NCBI GenBank assembly: GCA_038237805.1
Contig: JBBRYI010000004.1
Location: forward strand, 1 to 64,000
Length of the DNA: 64,000 bases
DNA from: JBBQFI01 sp038237805
Lineage (GTDB): Bacteria > Verrucomicrobiota > Verrucomicrobiia > Chthoniobacterales > UBA10450
Reading direction: 5' to 3'
In this document: piece after piece, positions 36,714 to 46,566 of the stretch
How the letters are laid out: every line of letters starts with the position of its first letter
Numbering within the stretch: position 1 is the first letter of the stretch
Program-made: the position numbers and the translations under genes
The notes under the pieces: model-generated
What the model saw: only the letters and a program-made list of their open reading frames with translations
What the model was told of the DNA's origin: nothing
Database searches by the model: none

Positions 36714-37475
36714 GTGATGCCTGCTGCCCCCGGTGATACTACCACGCGGACTGGTTTATTCGCTTCAACGCGTTGGACGATGGTGCTTGAAGCGGCCGAT
36801 TCATCTGCCGAATCGGCGCAGGCAATGAGCGCGCTCTCGGAACTCTGCCGGATTTATTGGCGGCCACTTTACCTGTTTCTGCGCCGGGAAGGTCATAGCG
36901 CAGACGACGCGCAAGATTTGACCCAAGGTTTTTTCGCGCATCTCATCGAGACGCGCGCGTATGCAAGGGCTGACAAGGAGAAGGGGCGCTTTCGTTCCTT
37001 TCTGCTCGGAGCGCTCAAACATTTTGTGGCAAATACTCGCGATCGCGATCGCGCGCAAAAACGCGGTGGGGGAATGATTCCGGAGCAATTGGATGACAAG
37101 GCCATCGCCGAGCTGGAAGGGCAGGTCGATCGCGCGGTGCAATGGAACGCGGACCACGTTTACGAACGCGAATGGGCGGCGTCGCTTCTGCGGCAATCTC
37201 TCGATCGTTTATCGCAGGAGTGCGGACTCGCGGGAAAAGCGGTGCTCTTCGACTGCCTGAAACAATATCTCTCTGCGACGGGTGAAGCGGCGGTCCCCTA
37301 CGAAGAATTGGCCCCGCGACTACATCGGCCCGTGGCCACCTTGCGCAGCGATGTTGCGCGATTGCGCGCGCGTTATCGCGCGATCCTGCGAGAGGAAGTT
37401 CGTGGGACGATCGCGGAAGCGTCGGAAGTGGATGAGGAATTGCGCCATCTTTGCCATGTTCTTATTGCAGCCTAA
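36714..37475 (+). CDS. ECF-type RNA polymerase sigma factor (kinase-associated group)
   Basis: About 253 residues; GTG 36714 is followed by ATG 36717, either could start. Region 2 includes WTMVLEAAD, LSELCRIYWRPLYLFLRREGHSADDAQDLTQGFFAHLI; region 4 is YEELAPRLHRPVATLRSDVARLRARYRAILREE, a helix-turn-helix. It is longer than a basic ECF, as in groups next to Ser/Thr kinases in Planctomycetes and Verrucomicrobia. The next gene is such a kinase, 8 bases on, so phosphorylation-linked control of this sigma factor is the likely role. A TCGTTAGGC motif (minus strand) spans its stop. Confidence 0.88.
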   Translation: MMPAAPGDTTTRTGLFASTRWTMVLEAADSSAESAQAMSALSELCRIYWRPLYLFLRREGHSADDAQDLTQGFFAHLIETRAYARADKEKGRFRSFLLGALKHFVANTRDRDRAQKRGGGMIPEQLDDKAIAELEGQVDRAVQWNADHVYEREWAASLLRQSLDRLSQECGLAGKAVLFDCLKQYLSATGEAAVPYEELAPRLHRPVATLRSDVARLRARYRAILREEVRGTIAEASEVDEELRHLCHVLIAA

Positions 37476-37483
37476 CGAACAAA

Positions 37484-40291
37484 GTGAAACTCTCGCGCTC
37501 GGAAACTGAAACTTGCGCAAGTTGTGGCGCGCCATGGGAAGAAACATTGAATGGCGATGTCGGTTGCATGGTTTGTTTGTTGCGCGTCGGATTGAGCGAC
37601 GCGGCGGATCAAACCGACGAGCAATTCGAAGGCCCAGATTCGGATCACTTCGGTCCTTACATCCTTGACCGGCACGAGGATGGAAGCGTTTATGAGCTCG
37701 GGCGCGGAGCGATGGGAGTGACATACCGCGCGATCGATACGTCGCTGCAGCGGGCCGTCGCCTTAAAAATCATCAAGACCGACGTCGCCGGTCGCAGCGC
37801 GGAAGCGCGCGAACGTTTCATCCGCGAAGCGCGCGCGGCTGCGACTTTGCGGCATCCGCATGTTGCCACGGTTTATCATTTCGGTATTCGCGAGGAAACA
37901 GGCCAGTGCTTTTACGCGATGGAATTGGTGGAAGGCGAAACGCTGGATCACCGTGTTCGCCGCACTGGACCACTTGATGTTGCGACAACGGTCGAGATCG
38001 CACGACAAATCACGGCGGCGCTCGCAGCGGCGGAAAAGCGCGGCATTGTGCACCGTGATTTAAAGCCCGCCAATGCCATGATCGCAACGACGGAGGGCAC
38101 CGAGGGTGTGCAGGATTCACCAGAGATTCACGTCAAGGTGATCGATTTTGGAGTTGCCAAAGCGTTGATGGAAAAGACCGACCCGCGCGTTTTAACGCAT
38201 GGCGGTCTGGTGGGCACGCCCGCTTTTGCCAGCCCGGAACAATTTACCGACAGCCCGGTGGATGTTCGCTCCGATATTTACTCGTTAGGCGCGACGCTCT
38301 GGTACTTGCTTACCGCTAAGATTCCATTTGCAGATCGGCGACAGAATGAAATTCCGCCCACTGAGCAGTTGAACGCTGCGAATGCTCCGGCGCGATTCAT
38401 TTCATTACTGGTTCGGATGCTTTCGAATGAACCTTCCGCCCGTCCCAGCGTGCGCGAGTTAGCTACCAGACTGCAGGAAATTCATCTTCGCATCTTGCGA
38501 AGGCGTAAACGCTTTTTCGCAATTGCGGCGACGCTGATTTTTCTTCTGCTCGCTGGTGCGGCTGTCGTTTTCCACGTTCGTTCGGACATTAGCGCTGCGG
38601 CGGATCCGAAAAGCGTTGCAGTGTTACCTTTCGGGAACCTAACGAGAGATAGCTCGAAAGCCTACTTTGCCAGCGGCATCCAAGACGACTTGCTGGTGAA
38701 CCTTTCGAAGGTAGCTGACTTGAAAGTGATCTCGCGCGATTCGGTCTTGTCCTACAGGGATCGCGCGCAGGACGTTCGCGAAATTGGAAAAGCTCTCGGT
38801 GTGGCCGCGGTTTTGAAGGGGAATGTTCGTTACGACGGCACGCGTGCTCGCATCAACGTGCAGCTCATCAATGCAAAACAAGGTCAGCAGTTGTGGGCCG
38901 AAGAGTACGAGCGGGAGATGACGGATGCCTTTACCATCCAGAGCGAGCTGGCATTTCAGATCGCCTCCGCGTTGAAAGCGAAACTGACGTCCGATGAAAC
39001 CGCGCGACTGAGACGCCGCCCCACGGAAAATGGCGAAGCCTACCTTCTTTACATGCAAGCCTACGATTACTACGCGGGTCGACAAAAACTAAAAGCGGAC
39101 TTGGAGAAAGCCGAACAACTTTTCGAAAAGGCGATTCAACTCGATCCGTCATTCGCACTCGCGCACGCGCAGCTCTCGCGATTGGAGAGTGTCTGGAATA
39201 GCTATTACGAGCCCGATCCTGCGCGCCGCGCCAAAGCGCAGGCCGCGGCGCACGAAGCATTGCGTCTTCAACCTGATCTTCCCGAAGCGCACATGGCGCT
39301 GGCCGAAGATTATTGGCGCGCAAGCATCGTGATGGATGACTCTGATCTCGAAAGCGCTTTGCGGGAATTTGAAATTGCGCGCCGCGGTCTGCCGAATGAC
39401 GCAGACATTTATAGCGGCATCGGGCGGATTAAACGGCATCAGGGAAAATGGGCGGAATCTATCGCCAATTTACAAAAGGCGGCATCGCTCGATCCAAAAA
39501 CTCCTGACCGATGGCATAGGGTCTTCTACAGCTTTGAGCTCACACGCAATTATTCGGCTGCGGCGGAAGCGCTCGATCGTGCAATCGCGCTTTCGCCGAA
39601 TACATGGGACTTCGAATTACATCGGGGTTACCTGAACCTGTTCTGGAAAGGCGATGTGAATACACTCAAACGTTTGCGTGCGGCCACCGGTACGACTCCG
39701 GAGGATCTACATACTGAAGATCGATTTGCCGTGAAAAGGTTTCTCCGAAAATACGACGAGGCGGAAAATATTTTACGGCAGGACAAACAGGATACGTTTT
39801 TCTGGAATGGCGTGCGCGACGTTCCGAAATCGTTTTTGTTAGGCGAGCTTTACTTTGAAAAGGGAGACAAGGAGAAGTCGCGCACCGCTTTCGCCGCGGC
39901 ACTGCCAACAGTCGAAAAAGTCGTGCAGCAAAACCCGCAAGATTTGGGTTGGCGACTCCTGGCTGCGAAAGCTTATGCGGGAATGGGGCGCAAGGAAGAG
40001 GCCATTCGCGAAGGGAAACACGCAATCGAAATCATGCCTGAATCAAAAAGCGCCTGGTTTGGTGCGACAACGTTGGAGAGTTTCGCGGAAGTCTACGCCA
40101 TACTTGGCGATGCGGAGCATGCTGTTCCCATTCTGACTCATCTCCTCGCAATTCCTTCGGATGCGCACAAAGAGGCGCTGCGCCTCGACCCGGTTTGGGA
40201 TCCGATTCGTCAGGATACGAGGTTTCGACAGCTTTTGCGACAACCTGCGAGTATTTTTCCACTTCGGCCAGGCGACCTCACGACTCGTTAG
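37484..40291 (+). CDS. Ser/Thr protein kinase with zinc ribbon, membrane helix, TolB-like and TPR domains
   Basis: About 935 residues from GTG 37484 (a TTG at 37451 would overlap the sigma gene and add an unlikely peptide). Starts with a four-Cys zinc-ribbon (CASCG, CMVC) common in ECF-linked kinases. The kinase domain keeps ELGRGAMGVTY, VALKII, HRDLKPAN and DFGVAK, with ASPEQF. One transmembrane helix (about 348-365) separates it from a TolB-N/FlgO-like domain (VAVLPFGNLTRDSSKAYFASGI, INVQLINA) and then TPR repeats to the end. Likely the membrane partner of the upstream sigma factor. The stop TAG (40289-40291) is part of a TCGTTAGGC copy. The cyclase gene starts 9 bases on. Confidence 0.9.
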   Translation: MKLSRSETETCASCGAPWEETLNGDVGCMVCLLRVGLSDAADQTDEQFEGPDSDHFGPYILDRHEDGSVYELGRGAMGVTYRAIDTSLQRAVALKIIKTDVAGRSAEARERFIREARAAATLRHPHVATVYHFGIREETGQCFYAMELVEGETLDHRVRRTGPLDVATTVEIARQITAALAAAEKRGIVHRDLKPANAMIATTEGTEGVQDSPEIHVKVIDFGVAKALMEKTDPRVLTHGGLVGTPAFASPEQFTDSPVDVRSDIYSLGATLWYLLTAKIPFADRRQNEIPPTEQLNAANAPARFISLLVRMLSNEPSARPSVRELATRLQEIHLRILRRRKRFFAIAATLIFLLLAGAAVVFHVRSDISAAADPKSVAVLPFGNLTRDSSKAYFASGIQDDLLVNLSKVADLKVISRDSVLSYRDRAQDVREIGKALGVAAVLKGNVRYDGTRARINVQLINAKQGQQLWAEEYEREMTDAFTIQSELAFQIASALKAKLTSDETARLRRRPTENGEAYLLYMQAYDYYAGRQKLKADLEKAEQLFEKAIQLDPSFALAHAQLSRLESVWNSYYEPDPARRAKAQAAAHEALRLQPDLPEAHMALAEDYWRASIVMDDSDLESALREFEIARRGLPNDADIYSGIGRIKRHQGKWAESIANLQKAASLDPKTPDRWHRVFYSFELTRNYSAAAEALDRAIALSPNTWDFELHRGYLNLFWKGDVNTLKRLRAATGTTPEDLHTEDRFAVKRFLRKYDEAENILRQDKQDTFFWNGVRDVPKSFLLGELYFEKGDKEKSRTAFAAALPTVEKVVQQNPQDLGWRLLAAKAYAGMGRKEEAIREGKHAIEIMPESKSAWFGATTLESFAEVYAILGDAEHAVPILTHLLAIPSDAHKEALRLDPVWDPIRQDTRFRQLLRQPASIFPLRPGDLTTR

Positions 40292-40300
40292 GCTACACGT

Positions 40301-42697
40301 ATGTCTGAGGAGCCCGCGGACGATTCTCACCTCGAGATCGCACATGTCCTCTTTATCGACATGGTCGGTTACTCGAAGTTGCTGACGAACGAGCAACGCG
40401 AACGGCTGCAGGAGCTCAATCGCATCGTGCGCGAGACCGAACAGGTTCGCGAGGCCGACGCGGCGGGAAAGCTTGTTCGTTTGCCGACCGGCGATGGAAT
40501 GGTGCTCGCTTTTTTCACGAGCCCTGATGCTCCCGTGCGATGTGCGTTAGCGATCAGCGGCGCATTGAAGGCGCTTCCGCAGTTGCCGCTGCGAATGGGG
40601 ATTCACAGCGGCCCAGTCGATGCCATCTCCGATGTAAATGATCGGCCAAATGTTGCGGGCGCTGGAATCAACATGGCGCAGCGCGTCATGGATTGCGGTG
40701 ACGCCGGTCACGTTTTGCTTTCGAAACGCAGTGCCGAGGACCTCGCGCAATACACGCGCTGGCAACCGTTCCTGCATGATCTCGGTGAAGTTGAAGTGAA
40801 GCATGGGGTTCGTCTCGGCGTGGTCAATTTTCATGGAGACGGTTTTGGCAACGCGAAACTGCCGGAGAAATTACAACGCGCGCAAGCCGAGAAGGTCAAA
40901 GTTGCGCGAGAAGTTAAACGAAGGCGCAAACTTTATGTCGCCGGCGCAGCCGCGTTCGCCTTTATCTTGTTAGGCATCGGCTTTTGGATTTCGCGACGCG
41001 TACCAGCGGCGACAACAGTTTCATCCAAGAGCATTGCTGTTCTGCCATTTGAAAACTTGAGCGCTGATGCGGAGAATGCGTACTTCGCGAGCGGCATCCA
41101 GGATGACATCTTAACGAACCTGGCAAAAGTCGGTGACCTTAAAGTCATCTCTCGCACTTCAGTCGAGCCCTACAAAGGCAAGGCTGTGAATGTGCGGGAC
41201 ATCGGCAAGGCGCTCGGTGTCGCCGCGATTCTGGAAGGAAGTGTGCGGCGTGCGGGCAATCGCGTTCGCATTAACGTGCAACTTATTAACGCGACTAACG
41301 ACGCCCACATCTGGGCGGAAGATTACGATCGCGAAATGACTGATGTCTTCGCGATTCAAAGTGATCTCGCTTTGCGTATCGCATCGACATTAAAGGCAAA
41401 ACTTTCTCCATCAGAAAAAGTCCGCGTGCAGCAAAAGCCGACCGAAAACGCCGACGCGTATCTTCTCTACCTGCAAGCGCAGGAAATTTTTCTCCGATCA
41501 CTTAGGACGCAGGAAGATCTCAGCAAAGGCGAGCAGATCTATCAAAGGGCGATCGCTCTTGATCCCACGTTTGCGCTGGCATTCGCGCAGTTGTCGCATC
41601 TCGAGACGGTTTTTTACAACAAATGGGATCCCACTTCGGAACGTCTGGCAAAAGCAAAAGCATTCGCGGACGAAGCGCTTCGCTTGCAGGCCGATTTGCC
41701 CGAAGGCCACGTCGCTCTCGGCTATTACTACTATCAGGGCAGAACGCGCAGCAACGACATCGACTACGCAAAGGCTTCAGCTGAATTTCATATCGCGTTG
41801 CGCAGTTTGCCTAACGACCCGGAAGTGCATGAAGCGCTCGGTAAACTGCTTCGGCACCAGGGAAAATGGGTGGAGGCGCTAGCCCACTTCGAAAAAGCAG
41901 CCGCAGTCGATCCCAATTTCGCGGGCCGCTGGAACTATGTTTCGAATACGAATCAAATGATGCGAAATTACCCGGCTGCGGCGAGAGTGCTGGAGCATGT
42001 CATCGCTTTAGAGCCGCACAACCGGGCCTTTCTTTCCTGGCGACAATATCTTGAGTTTGCATGGAAAGGAGATGTGAAGGTTCTCGAAAAAGTGCTCGCC
42101 CTTCAACCCACTGGTGATGATCCGGATGGCTCTTATGTGGTGGAGCGGTTTACCATTAAGATGCTGCAGCGGAAATTTCCTGAAGCGGAAGCTGCGCTGC
42201 TCAACTTTCCCAAAGAAGAGCTGGCGGCGGGAGAGCAGAGCCCGACGCCAAAGTCCGTTCTGCTCGCCGAATTTTATTCGGAGACTAATCAATTCGAAAA
42301 GGCGCGGAAGTATTACGAAGCGGCGCGGCCCATCATTGAGCGCCGCGTTCAGGACAATCCGAAGGACGATTCGTGGTGCTCAATGCTGGGAGAAGTTTAT
42401 GCCGGTCTCGGCCGCAAAGAAGATGCAGTTCGTGAAGGCAAGCACGCGGTCGAGCTTCTGCCAGAATCGAGGGACGCGTGGTGGGGTCTTTATCCGCTCA
42501 ACGCGCTTGCCGGAATCTACACGATGCTTGGGGAAGCCGATCTCGCCTTACCACTTATCGAACATTCGCTCGCCACTCCAGGCGGACTCGAAGTGCAATG
42601 GCTAAGATTCGATCCGGCGTGGGATCCCTTGCGCAGCGATCCGCGATTTAAGCAGTTGCTCGAAAAATATAGCAGAAACCCACGGTCGCATTCTTAA
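40301..42697 (+). CDS. Class III adenylate/guanylate cyclase with membrane helix, TolB-like and TPR domains
   Basis: 798 residues. The cyclase domain is N-terminal: metal-binding Asp20 in FIDMVGYS and Asp65 in PTGDGMVLAF, and Asn124/Arg128 in INMAQRVM, so it should be active. The purine specificity residues cannot be fixed by eye. A transmembrane helix at about 211-230 is followed by a TolB-N/FlgO-like segment (IAVLPFENLSADAENAYFASGI, RINVQLINA) and about ten TPR repeats ending FDPAWDPLRSDPRFKQLL. From the membrane helix onward it is clearly a paralogue of the kinase upstream, so one sensory/scaffold half is shared by two output domains. A related TPR tail sits at 7455-7876. Confidence 0.9.
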   Translation: MSEEPADDSHLEIAHVLFIDMVGYSKLLTNEQRERLQELNRIVRETEQVREADAAGKLVRLPTGDGMVLAFFTSPDAPVRCALAISGALKALPQLPLRMGIHSGPVDAISDVNDRPNVAGAGINMAQRVMDCGDAGHVLLSKRSAEDLAQYTRWQPFLHDLGEVEVKHGVRLGVVNFHGDGFGNAKLPEKLQRAQAEKVKVAREVKRRRKLYVAGAAAFAFILLGIGFWISRRVPAATTVSSKSIAVLPFENLSADAENAYFASGIQDDILTNLAKVGDLKVISRTSVEPYKGKAVNVRDIGKALGVAAILEGSVRRAGNRVRINVQLINATNDAHIWAEDYDREMTDVFAIQSDLALRIASTLKAKLSPSEKVRVQQKPTENADAYLLYLQAQEIFLRSLRTQEDLSKGEQIYQRAIALDPTFALAFAQLSHLETVFYNKWDPTSERLAKAKAFADEALRLQADLPEGHVALGYYYYQGRTRSNDIDYAKASAEFHIALRSLPNDPEVHEALGKLLRHQGKWVEALAHFEKAAAVDPNFAGRWNYVSNTNQMMRNYPAAARVLEHVIALEPHNRAFLSWRQYLEFAWKGDVKVLEKVLALQPTGDDPDGSYVVERFTIKMLQRKFPEAEAALLNFPKEELAAGEQSPTPKSVLLAEFYSETNQFEKARKYYEAARPIIERRVQDNPKDDSWCSMLGEVYAGLGRKEDAVREGKHAVELLPESRDAWWGLYPLNALAGIYTMLGEADLALPLIEHSLATPGGLEVQWLRFDPAWDPLRSDPRFKQLLEKYSRNPRSHS

Positions 42698-42884
42698 TCG
42701 GGGCTGTAGATATTTTTGCTTGCTACCTACAAAGTTGGTGGGCATACCAAATTCCGCCTAACTAGCGGAGATTTTATTTGCCCTCCGGAATCAAGGATCA
42801 TGAGTTGAACGAGCGCCGGGCATCGGCGTGGCTCTTCAAACTTTTCCTGCCACACGATCTCCGATTTTCCGAAGGACAATCGGA

Positions 42885-45533
42885 ATGAGACCATTTAGCA
42901 AAACTGAAATCTGCGTTCGCCTTCTTGGTGTTGCAGGCGGTGTGATTTTTTCTTTTCTCGGCACAAACGCACGAGGCCAGGCTGCATCGCCAACGCCGGC
43001 AGAGGTAATGGCAGAGACCGAGCGCGTCATCGTCACCGGCTCAAACATTCCCACGGCCGAAGAAGTCGGGCCGAATCCAGTGCTGATGCTCAATCGCGAT
43101 CTGATCAACAAATCCGGCGAACGGACAGCGGAAGAGTTTATTCGCAATTTACCTGTCGCCGGACCGCAAGGCGTGCCCACAGTCAATGGCCAGAATTTTT
43201 TCGCGCCGGGGGCTTCTTCGATTTCGCTGCGCGGATTCGATCCGAGCGACACGCTGGTGTTGATCGATGGGCGCCGCGTCGCTTCCTATCCGCAGGGCGC
43301 CGGTAGCTCGGGCACACAAAGTTTCATCGATCTCAACTCCATTCCGCGCGCCGCCATCGAGAGCATCGAAATTCTGAAGGACAGCGCGTCGAGTACTTAC
43401 GGTGCAGATGCTGTGGCCGGCGTGGTGAACATCAAGCTGCGACATGATTATCGTGGAGCGGAAGCGACCATGGAGTATGGAAACACGCTCGATAAAGATT
43501 CAGGCGAATTGGCGGCTTCGCTTCTTTTCGGGGTTGGCGATGGCACGACCAATGTCTCGGGCGTTCTCAATTTCTATCATCGCAATTCGATCTTCGATAT
43601 CGATCGAGCATTTCAATCGTTCAGCCCGAGCACGAACTCGAGCCCATTTAATCTTCAGTTGAATGATGCAGCTGTCATTGCCGCAGGCGGTACGCCTCCG
43701 CCGCCGAGAAGCTCAACCGACGTGAGCACCTTTGCGCACGCGCCTTTTTTCACCAACGGTCTCGCGGCGGCTTCTGATTACGTCTATTCGAACGGCCGCA
43801 GTTCCTTGTTCAACAGCGAGCCGGGCCGAAGCAGCGTGCCCGACTCAGAGCGTTACGGCGCCTTCGTCAATACCGATCACAAAATTTTGGGCGAACAGTT
43901 GGTCGGTTATGCCGACCTGTTTTATCAAAATGTGAAAACGGATTATTCGCTCGCACCGGCGCCGACCGGTTTTTTCCAGAATCCAGGGCGAACGACCATC
44001 GCGATTCCACCGCACACGCCGAGCGCACCGGGCGCAGAGTTGCCGGACACTCCCACGCACGAAGAGACCGGCGTCCCCGCCAATGCCTTCAATCCATTCA
44101 ATCCTTTCGAGCAGATTATTTCGGGGGGAAGTCGAGGCCGGCTCGCTGAATTTGGAAATCGGCCGATCAATGCGGAAACCAACGCGTTTTTTTCCACGCT
44201 CGGTTTCAAAGGCGACAAGCTCTTCGATGGCAGCTGGGGTTATGATGCTTCGTTCCGCTACAGCGAGATCAAGAACACGTCGACCGGAACGGAAACTTCC
44301 GCGTCGCGATTCGATCGCACTTTGAATGCAGCTGACCCAATATTCGATCCAAGCTCGTCACAATTCATCGGCACGACGGTGCCGTATAATCCGTTCGGCG
44401 ATTTCCGCGTCCCGATTGCGAGCAACGCGCTGCCGATTCAATTCGCCACCATCCATCCAAAGGAAATTGATACTTCCAAACTCGCTACCATTGACCTCAA
44501 CGTCTATACGACGCAGCTCTTTAAGTTGCCGGCCGGCGGCTTAGGGCTCGCTTTCGGCGGGCAGTTTCGTCGCGAGACATTGCGGCAAGCTCCCGATGAT
44601 ATCACCGCCTTGGGAGATATTTTGGACGTCGTCGGCTTTCCACCGACGAACGCGGGACGAAAAACTTATGGGCTTTATGCCGAAGCTGATCTTCCAGTTT
44701 TCGGCGGGCCTTTCACGGTTCCGGGTTTTCATGCTCTCGAGTTCACGGCCGCCGCGCGTTATGAAGAATTCCGCAGCAATGGAAGCAATGTGCTCGTGCC
44801 GAAATTCGGCATGCGCTGGCAACCTTTTGACGATTCGCTCACGCTTCGCGCAACCTGGGGCGCGCCGCCACTGAAAGCGCGGGAATCTTCCGGTTGTAGA
44901 TTCGGATTACTGCGCACGACAAACGGCGTCTCATTCTCAAACAATTCACGGAAGGAATCCGTTAGGCTTTGAACCGGACTACCAAATAGTTCGATCAGCG
45001 ACGGCTCATGAAAACCTTTCCCGTTCAATCCGATCCCGTCGGCCGAAGGTTTCCTGAAGTGGAAAGGCACATCACGGCTCGATTGGGCTTGGAAAGGTTT
45101 CGATCTCGTCGGGACGGTTCTCTATCGCGACGGCTTTCACGAAATCGTAAAATTCTCGCACGCTCCGCCATTCATTCCTTTTCCCGACAACAAGAAAGAA
45201 CATTGGGTTCATCAGACCTTCTTTTTCGACGGCCAAGCTTCTTACGATTTCAGTTTCGTCGCTCCGACCGAAAACAATCCGGTGGCCGGTTATTCGAAAT
45301 CGCCTAACGAATTGGCGCGCGGCAAAGACGGCAAGCTGGTCGAATCCGCAAGCGCACAGAGTGCCAATTACGGACTGCCGATCTGGAAACGGATTTTAAC
45401 AGGCACAACCGTTACGATTGGTTGCAACAATATTTTCGGGCAAGATCCACCGCACTCGCTTAACAAATTTCCATTCTTCGCCTACGATCCAACCGGCCGT
45501 TTCCTTTACGCCAGCGTAACAAAGAAGTTCTAG
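42885..45533 (+). pseudogene. TonB-dependent receptor broken by internal inversion and deletion
   Basis: Paralogue of the receptor at 7948-10992. From ATG 42885 it reads a signal peptide, TonB-box-like ERVIVTGSNIP, plug (SISLRGFDPSDTLVLIDGRR, DAVAGVVNI) and barrel to ATWG at about 44863. The next 159 bases or so (44864-45022) carry the expected continuation GKGFHEPSLIELF ... NPNLQPEDSRAFSGG on the opposite strand, so this segment is inverted and creates a stop at 44972. After it, the frame resumes at EGFLKWKGTSRLDWA and runs to the C-terminal KKF at 45533. About 127 residues present in the first copy between FSGG and DGYLKWKG are missing. Not functional as assembled. Confidence 0.85.
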
Positions 45534-45543
45534 TTGCTTCTCT

Positions 45544-45632
45544 GGTGTAGCGGCGGGCGTGTCGCCCGCATGAGTTTGGATTGCGGCGGGCACTCCGAGA
45601 GGATTCGCGAGCGGCAAGCCCCCTCTACATCA
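45544..45632. repeat. Palindromic intergenic repeat, GTAGCGGCGGGC family
   Basis: Begins GGTGTAGCGGCGGGCG, with a perfect hairpin GCGGGCG-TGT-CGCCCGC, and ends CCCTCTACAT, so it is bounded by short inverted GTAG/CTAC arms. Related elements lie at 51435-51509 and 54684-54795. It sits in the 218-base gap between the broken TonB gene and the PEP-CTERM gene; nothing else is seen there. Confidence 0.6.
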
Positions 45633-45751
45633 AATTTTCTGCAACGCGATCGAAATTTTTCCGAAGGAACTGGAAATGACCTGTGTCCCGGCCTCGAAGA
45701 AGATGTCCTAGACACACCCTGCGAAAACAAATCATCCCAAAACATCACCAA

Positions 45752-46561
45752 ATGAAAAAAACAATTATTCCTGCCCGCCGTCGAAATAACGTCACGTCGA
45801 TCAAGACCGCGCGCTGGGCGGCCTACGCCGCCGCCGGCGCAGCCACCACCTTCGCCGGCGCCCATTCGGTCGAGGCTGATATTACCTATTCGGGTCCGAT
45901 TGATCGGACGTTCAATAACCCGGCGCCCGGGGCGACATTTTCCTTCGAGCACTTTGCTTTGACTGGAGGCGTTTTCCTCGACTTCAACATAGGGACTTAC
46001 TTTGGGGGCGGTGTCGCCCGATTCTTGGTTGGCCCTGAAATGGCTGGCATGTCGGGCGTATTTCCCGGGGCAGGAACGCAGGTCGTCGGTTTCCAAGGTG
46101 GTTCCCTCAACTTGCTTTATGCTTCCAGACTAGACGTCGGACAAAATATCTCCGCCCTGGGGTTCAATAATTTTCCGCCAAACCCAAATAACCCGGGCCA
46201 CTTTTCCTTTGCCTATTTGGCGGCGAACGAAGGTTATCCGAATAGTCAATGGGTCGGCGCGGGATTAGTAGGGTTCCTGGGATTTGAATTCGATGCCGGG
46301 AACGGCACGCAGTTCGGCTGGGCGCGTGTCCGGATGGAGAGTGGCCCGACTGATAACAATTTTACCTTGATCGATTATGCGTTTGCGGACCCGGGCGAAA
46401 ATATCGCGACGGGACAAGTTCCCGAGCCTGGTTCCATGGGTCTCCTTGCGTTGGGCGGTGCGGGCTTGCTCGCGTGGCGAAAGCGCCGAAAGAAAGAAGC
46501 GCGGAAGCGAGAGAGCAGGATCGCTCAGAGCGCACACCCGGCGAGTCTAAAGTCGGATTAG
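45752..46561 (+). CDS. PEP-CTERM sorting-domain surface protein
   Basis: 269 residues from ATG 45752; an upstream frame from 45683 is in the repeat area and not needed. A twin-Arg-like basic n-region and an Ala-rich signal (WAAYAAAGAATTFAGAHS) precede a beta-rich body (residues about 45-225) of unknown function with a repeated FLDFNIGTYFGGGVARF style. The C-terminus has the PEP-CTERM signal: VPEPGSMGLLALGGAGLL followed by a basic AWRKRRKK cluster, the substrate of an exosortase, not found in this window. A 25-residue basic tail after the motif is unusual. Such proteins are often exported to the surface or exopolysaccharide. Confidence 0.82.
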   Translation: MKKTIIPARRRNNVTSIKTARWAAYAAAGAATTFAGAHSVEADITYSGPIDRTFNNPAPGATFSFEHFALTGGVFLDFNIGTYFGGGVARFLVGPEMAGMSGVFPGAGTQVVGFQGGSLNLLYASRLDVGQNISALGFNNFPPNPNNPGHFSFAYLAANEGYPNSQWVGAGLVGFLGFEFDAGNGTQFGWARVRMESGPTDNNFTLIDYAFADPGENIATGQVPEPGSMGLLALGGAGLLAWRKRRKKEARKRESRIAQSAHPASLKSD

Positions 46562-46566
46562 CGAAA

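Noticed and set aside
42698..42884. Short coding or RNA element before the second TonB receptor
   Set aside because: 187 bases with no convincing frame or hairpin; treated as the promoter and leader region.
44850..45030. Invertible phase-variation switch in the TonB gene
   Set aside because: No inverted repeats or recombinase site at the ends, and about 127 codons are missing, so flipping back would not restore the gene. Kept as a rearrangement finding.
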